A stretch of 64,000 nt of DNA from Phaeobacter piscinae (lineage in GTDB: Bacteria > Pseudomonadota > Alphaproteobacteria > Rhodobacterales > Rhodobacteraceae). Numbering within the stretch: the stretch's first letter is position 1; each line of letters starts with the position of its first letter. The notes beneath the pieces are model-generated. The model saw only the letters and a list, made by a program, of their open reading frames with translations, searched no databases and had not been told where the DNA came from. Below are positions 62,729 through 64,000 of this stretch, one piece after another. A program made the translations under genes and the position numbers. The DNA lies in the NCBI RefSeq assembly GCF_002407245.1, contig NZ_CP010681.1, positions 186,001 to 250,000 of the forward strand. Reading direction: 5' to 3'.

Positions 62729-64000
62729 ATGTCTATCCCTCAATCCGGCGGTGGGCCGATCGAACGGCACGAACAATTGGCGGAATATCTTGCCTCTGGC
62801 TGCAAGCCCCGTGACCAATGGCGTATCGGCACCGAGCATGAGAAATTTGGCTATTGCAAGGACTCGCTGAAGCCGCTGCCGTTTGAGGGGACGCGCTCTA
62901 TTGTGGCCGTTCTTGAGGGCTTGCGCGACCGCCACGGCTGGTCGGAGGTGCGCGAAGGCGGCCATCTGATCGGCCTTGAAAAAGACGGCGCCAATGTCTC
63001 GCTGGAACCAGGTGGCGCGCTGGAACTCTCAGGGGCCCCGTTGGAGACGATCCATGAGACCTGCGACGAGGTGAACACTCACCTGCGCGAGGTGAAGGAT
63101 ATCGCCGATGAAATCGGCGTCGGTTTCATCGGTCTTGGGGCCGCTCCGATCTGGTCCCACGAAGAAATGCCATTGATGCCCAAGGGCCGCTATAAGCTGA
63201 TGGATGCCTACATGGGCAAGGTCGGTACTATGGGCCGCACCATGATGCGCCGGACTTGCACCGTTCAGGTGAACCTCGACTTCGGGTCCGAGGCGGACAT
63301 GGTGCAGAAAATGCGCGTGGCCATCGCCCTGCAACCCGTCGCAACCGCTCTCTTTGCCAATTCGCCCTTCCTTGAGGGCAAGCCGAACAACCACAAATCC
63401 TGGCGCTCGCGCGTTTGGCGCGATCTGGATGCGGACCGGACCGGCATGGTGCCGTTCGTCTTTGACGAGGGGTTCGGTTTCGAGCGCTGGGTCGAATATG
63501 CGCTCGATGTCCCGATGTATTTTGTCTACCGCGACGGTGAGTATATCGACGCGCTTGGCATGTCGTTCCGCGACTTCCTGAAGGGGGAGCTGCCCGCACT
63601 GCCGGGGCAAACGCCCACCCTGAGCGATTGGGCCGATCATCTGACCACCGCCTTCCCCGAAGCGCGGATCAAGAAATACATGGAAATGCGCGGTGCCGAC
63701 GGCGGCCCCTGGCGCCGCCTCTGTGCCCTGCCAGCTTTCTGGGTGGGGATGATGTACGATCAATCCAGCCTTGATGCCGCCTGGGATCTGGCAAAGGGCT
63801 GGGATGCCGAGACCCGCGAGGCCCTGCGTGTGGCCGCATCGGAACAGGGGCTGCAGGCACAGGTCGGCAACATCAAAATGCATGATCTGGCCCGCGAAGT
63901 TGTGGCGATCTCAGAGGCGGGCCTCAAATCCCGCGCACGCGCCGGGGCCGGGGGGCTGGTGCCGGATGAAACCCACTTCCTGAATGCGTTGAAGGACAGT
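62729..64000 (+). CDS. gshA: Glutamate-cysteine ligase, truncated by the window edge
   Basis: First enzyme of glutathione synthesis, joining glutamate and cysteine. The 424 residues present start MSIPQSGGGPIERHEQLAEYL and continue past the window edge without a stop; alphaproteobacterial (plant-like) GshA is about 455 residues. WRIGTEHEKFGY, SLEPGGALELSG and MMRRTCTVQVNLD are the expected conserved segments. ATG 62729 follows GGAG. It belongs to the class related to plant GSH1 rather than E. coli GshA. The glutathione produced feeds the formaldehyde dehydrogenase encoded near 14 kb. Confidence 0.94.
   Translation, partial: MSIPQSGGGPIERHEQLAEYLASGCKPRDQWRIGTEHEKFGYCKDSLKPLPFEGTRSIVAVLEGLRDRHGWSEVREGGHLIGLEKDGANVSLEPGGALELSGAPLETIHETCDEVNTHLREVKDIADEIGVGFIGLGAAPIWSHEEMPLMPKGRYKLMDAYMGKVGTMGRTMMRRTCTVQVNLDFGSEADMVQKMRVAIALQPVATALFANSPFLEGKPNNHKSWRSRVWRDLDADRTGMVPFVFDEGFGFERWVEYALDVPMYFVYRDGEYIDALGMSFRDFLKGELPALPGQTPTLSDWADHLTTAFPEARIKKYMEMRGADGGPWRRLCALPAFWVGMMYDQSSLDAAWDLAKGWDAETREALRVAASEQGLQAQVGNIKMHDLAREVVAISEAGLKSRARAGAGGLVPDETHFLNALKDS

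Overview
The window looks like a stretch of chromosome from a marine alphaproteobacterium of the Roseobacter group (Rhodobacterales, Phaeobacter/Ruegeria-like). This rests on the GC-rich coding sequence, the pcaQ-pcaCHG and pobR-pobA aromatic genes, the alphaproteobacterial (plant-like) type of glutamate-cysteine ligase, the PrkA-YeaH-SpoVR trio and many ATGA-overlapped operons. The genus call is inference; no rRNA is present. Genes are dense, I see no insertion sequence, prophage or CRISPR array, and there is one tRNA (Gln, anticodon TTG).

Layout. 1-7.5 kb, minus strand: a type I secretion locus with a compact BapA/LapA-like Ig-repeat adhesin, a TolC-type outer-membrane lipoprotein and a LapB-like ABC exporter; the membrane-fusion partner would lie beyond the left edge. 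8.2-13.0 kb, plus strand: prkA-yeaH-spoVR, a stress/starvation kinase module. 13.0-14.9 kb, minus strand: a GntR/FCD regulator and the glutathione-dependent formaldehyde dehydrogenase. 15.2-18.2 kb: copper ATPase copA with its CueR-type regulator and a MerR-family operator. 18.5-22.1 kb: pcaC-pcaH-pcaG plus a beta-keto-acid cleavage enzyme, divergent from pcaQ. 22.3-29.0 kb: a liv-type ABC importer with an embedded acyl-CoA ligase. 29.2-33.3 kb: a Tat-exported metallo-beta-lactamase-fold hydrolase, a poor-in-GC gap, a winged-helix/TolB-like/TPR regulator and a quinone reductase, then tRNA-Gln.

33.8-40.3 kb: a LacI-type repressor divergent from ugpBAEC and an endonuclease/exonuclease/phosphatase-family hydrolase. 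40.4-45.7 kb: ada, then gpmI-envC-ctpA. 45.7-47.9 kb: pobR-like AraC regulator and pobA; pobA makes protocatechuate, the substrate of the distant pcaHG. 47.9-53.4 kb: an NmrA-type reductase with two operator-like palindromes, an ABC-2 exporter pair, an S49 peptidase with a 58-aa cysteine-rich membrane protein and a Ca/Na antiporter, and an SDR. 53.7-57.2 kb: uvrC, pgsA-moaD-moaE. 57.2-60.5 kb, minus strand: ubiA, an OmpA/BON-like protein and a coiled-coil membrane protein. 60.5-64.0 kb, plus strand: rsmE, a GNAT protein, a small membrane protein and gshA, which runs off the right edge.

No clearly undescribed multi-gene system stands out. The more unusual points are the reduced adhesin-secretion locus, the liv importer with its own acyl-CoA ligase, the S49 peptidase/cysteine-rich miniprotein/antiporter operon, an orphan minus-strand terminator before ada, and the TPR regulator beside a possible gene remnant.
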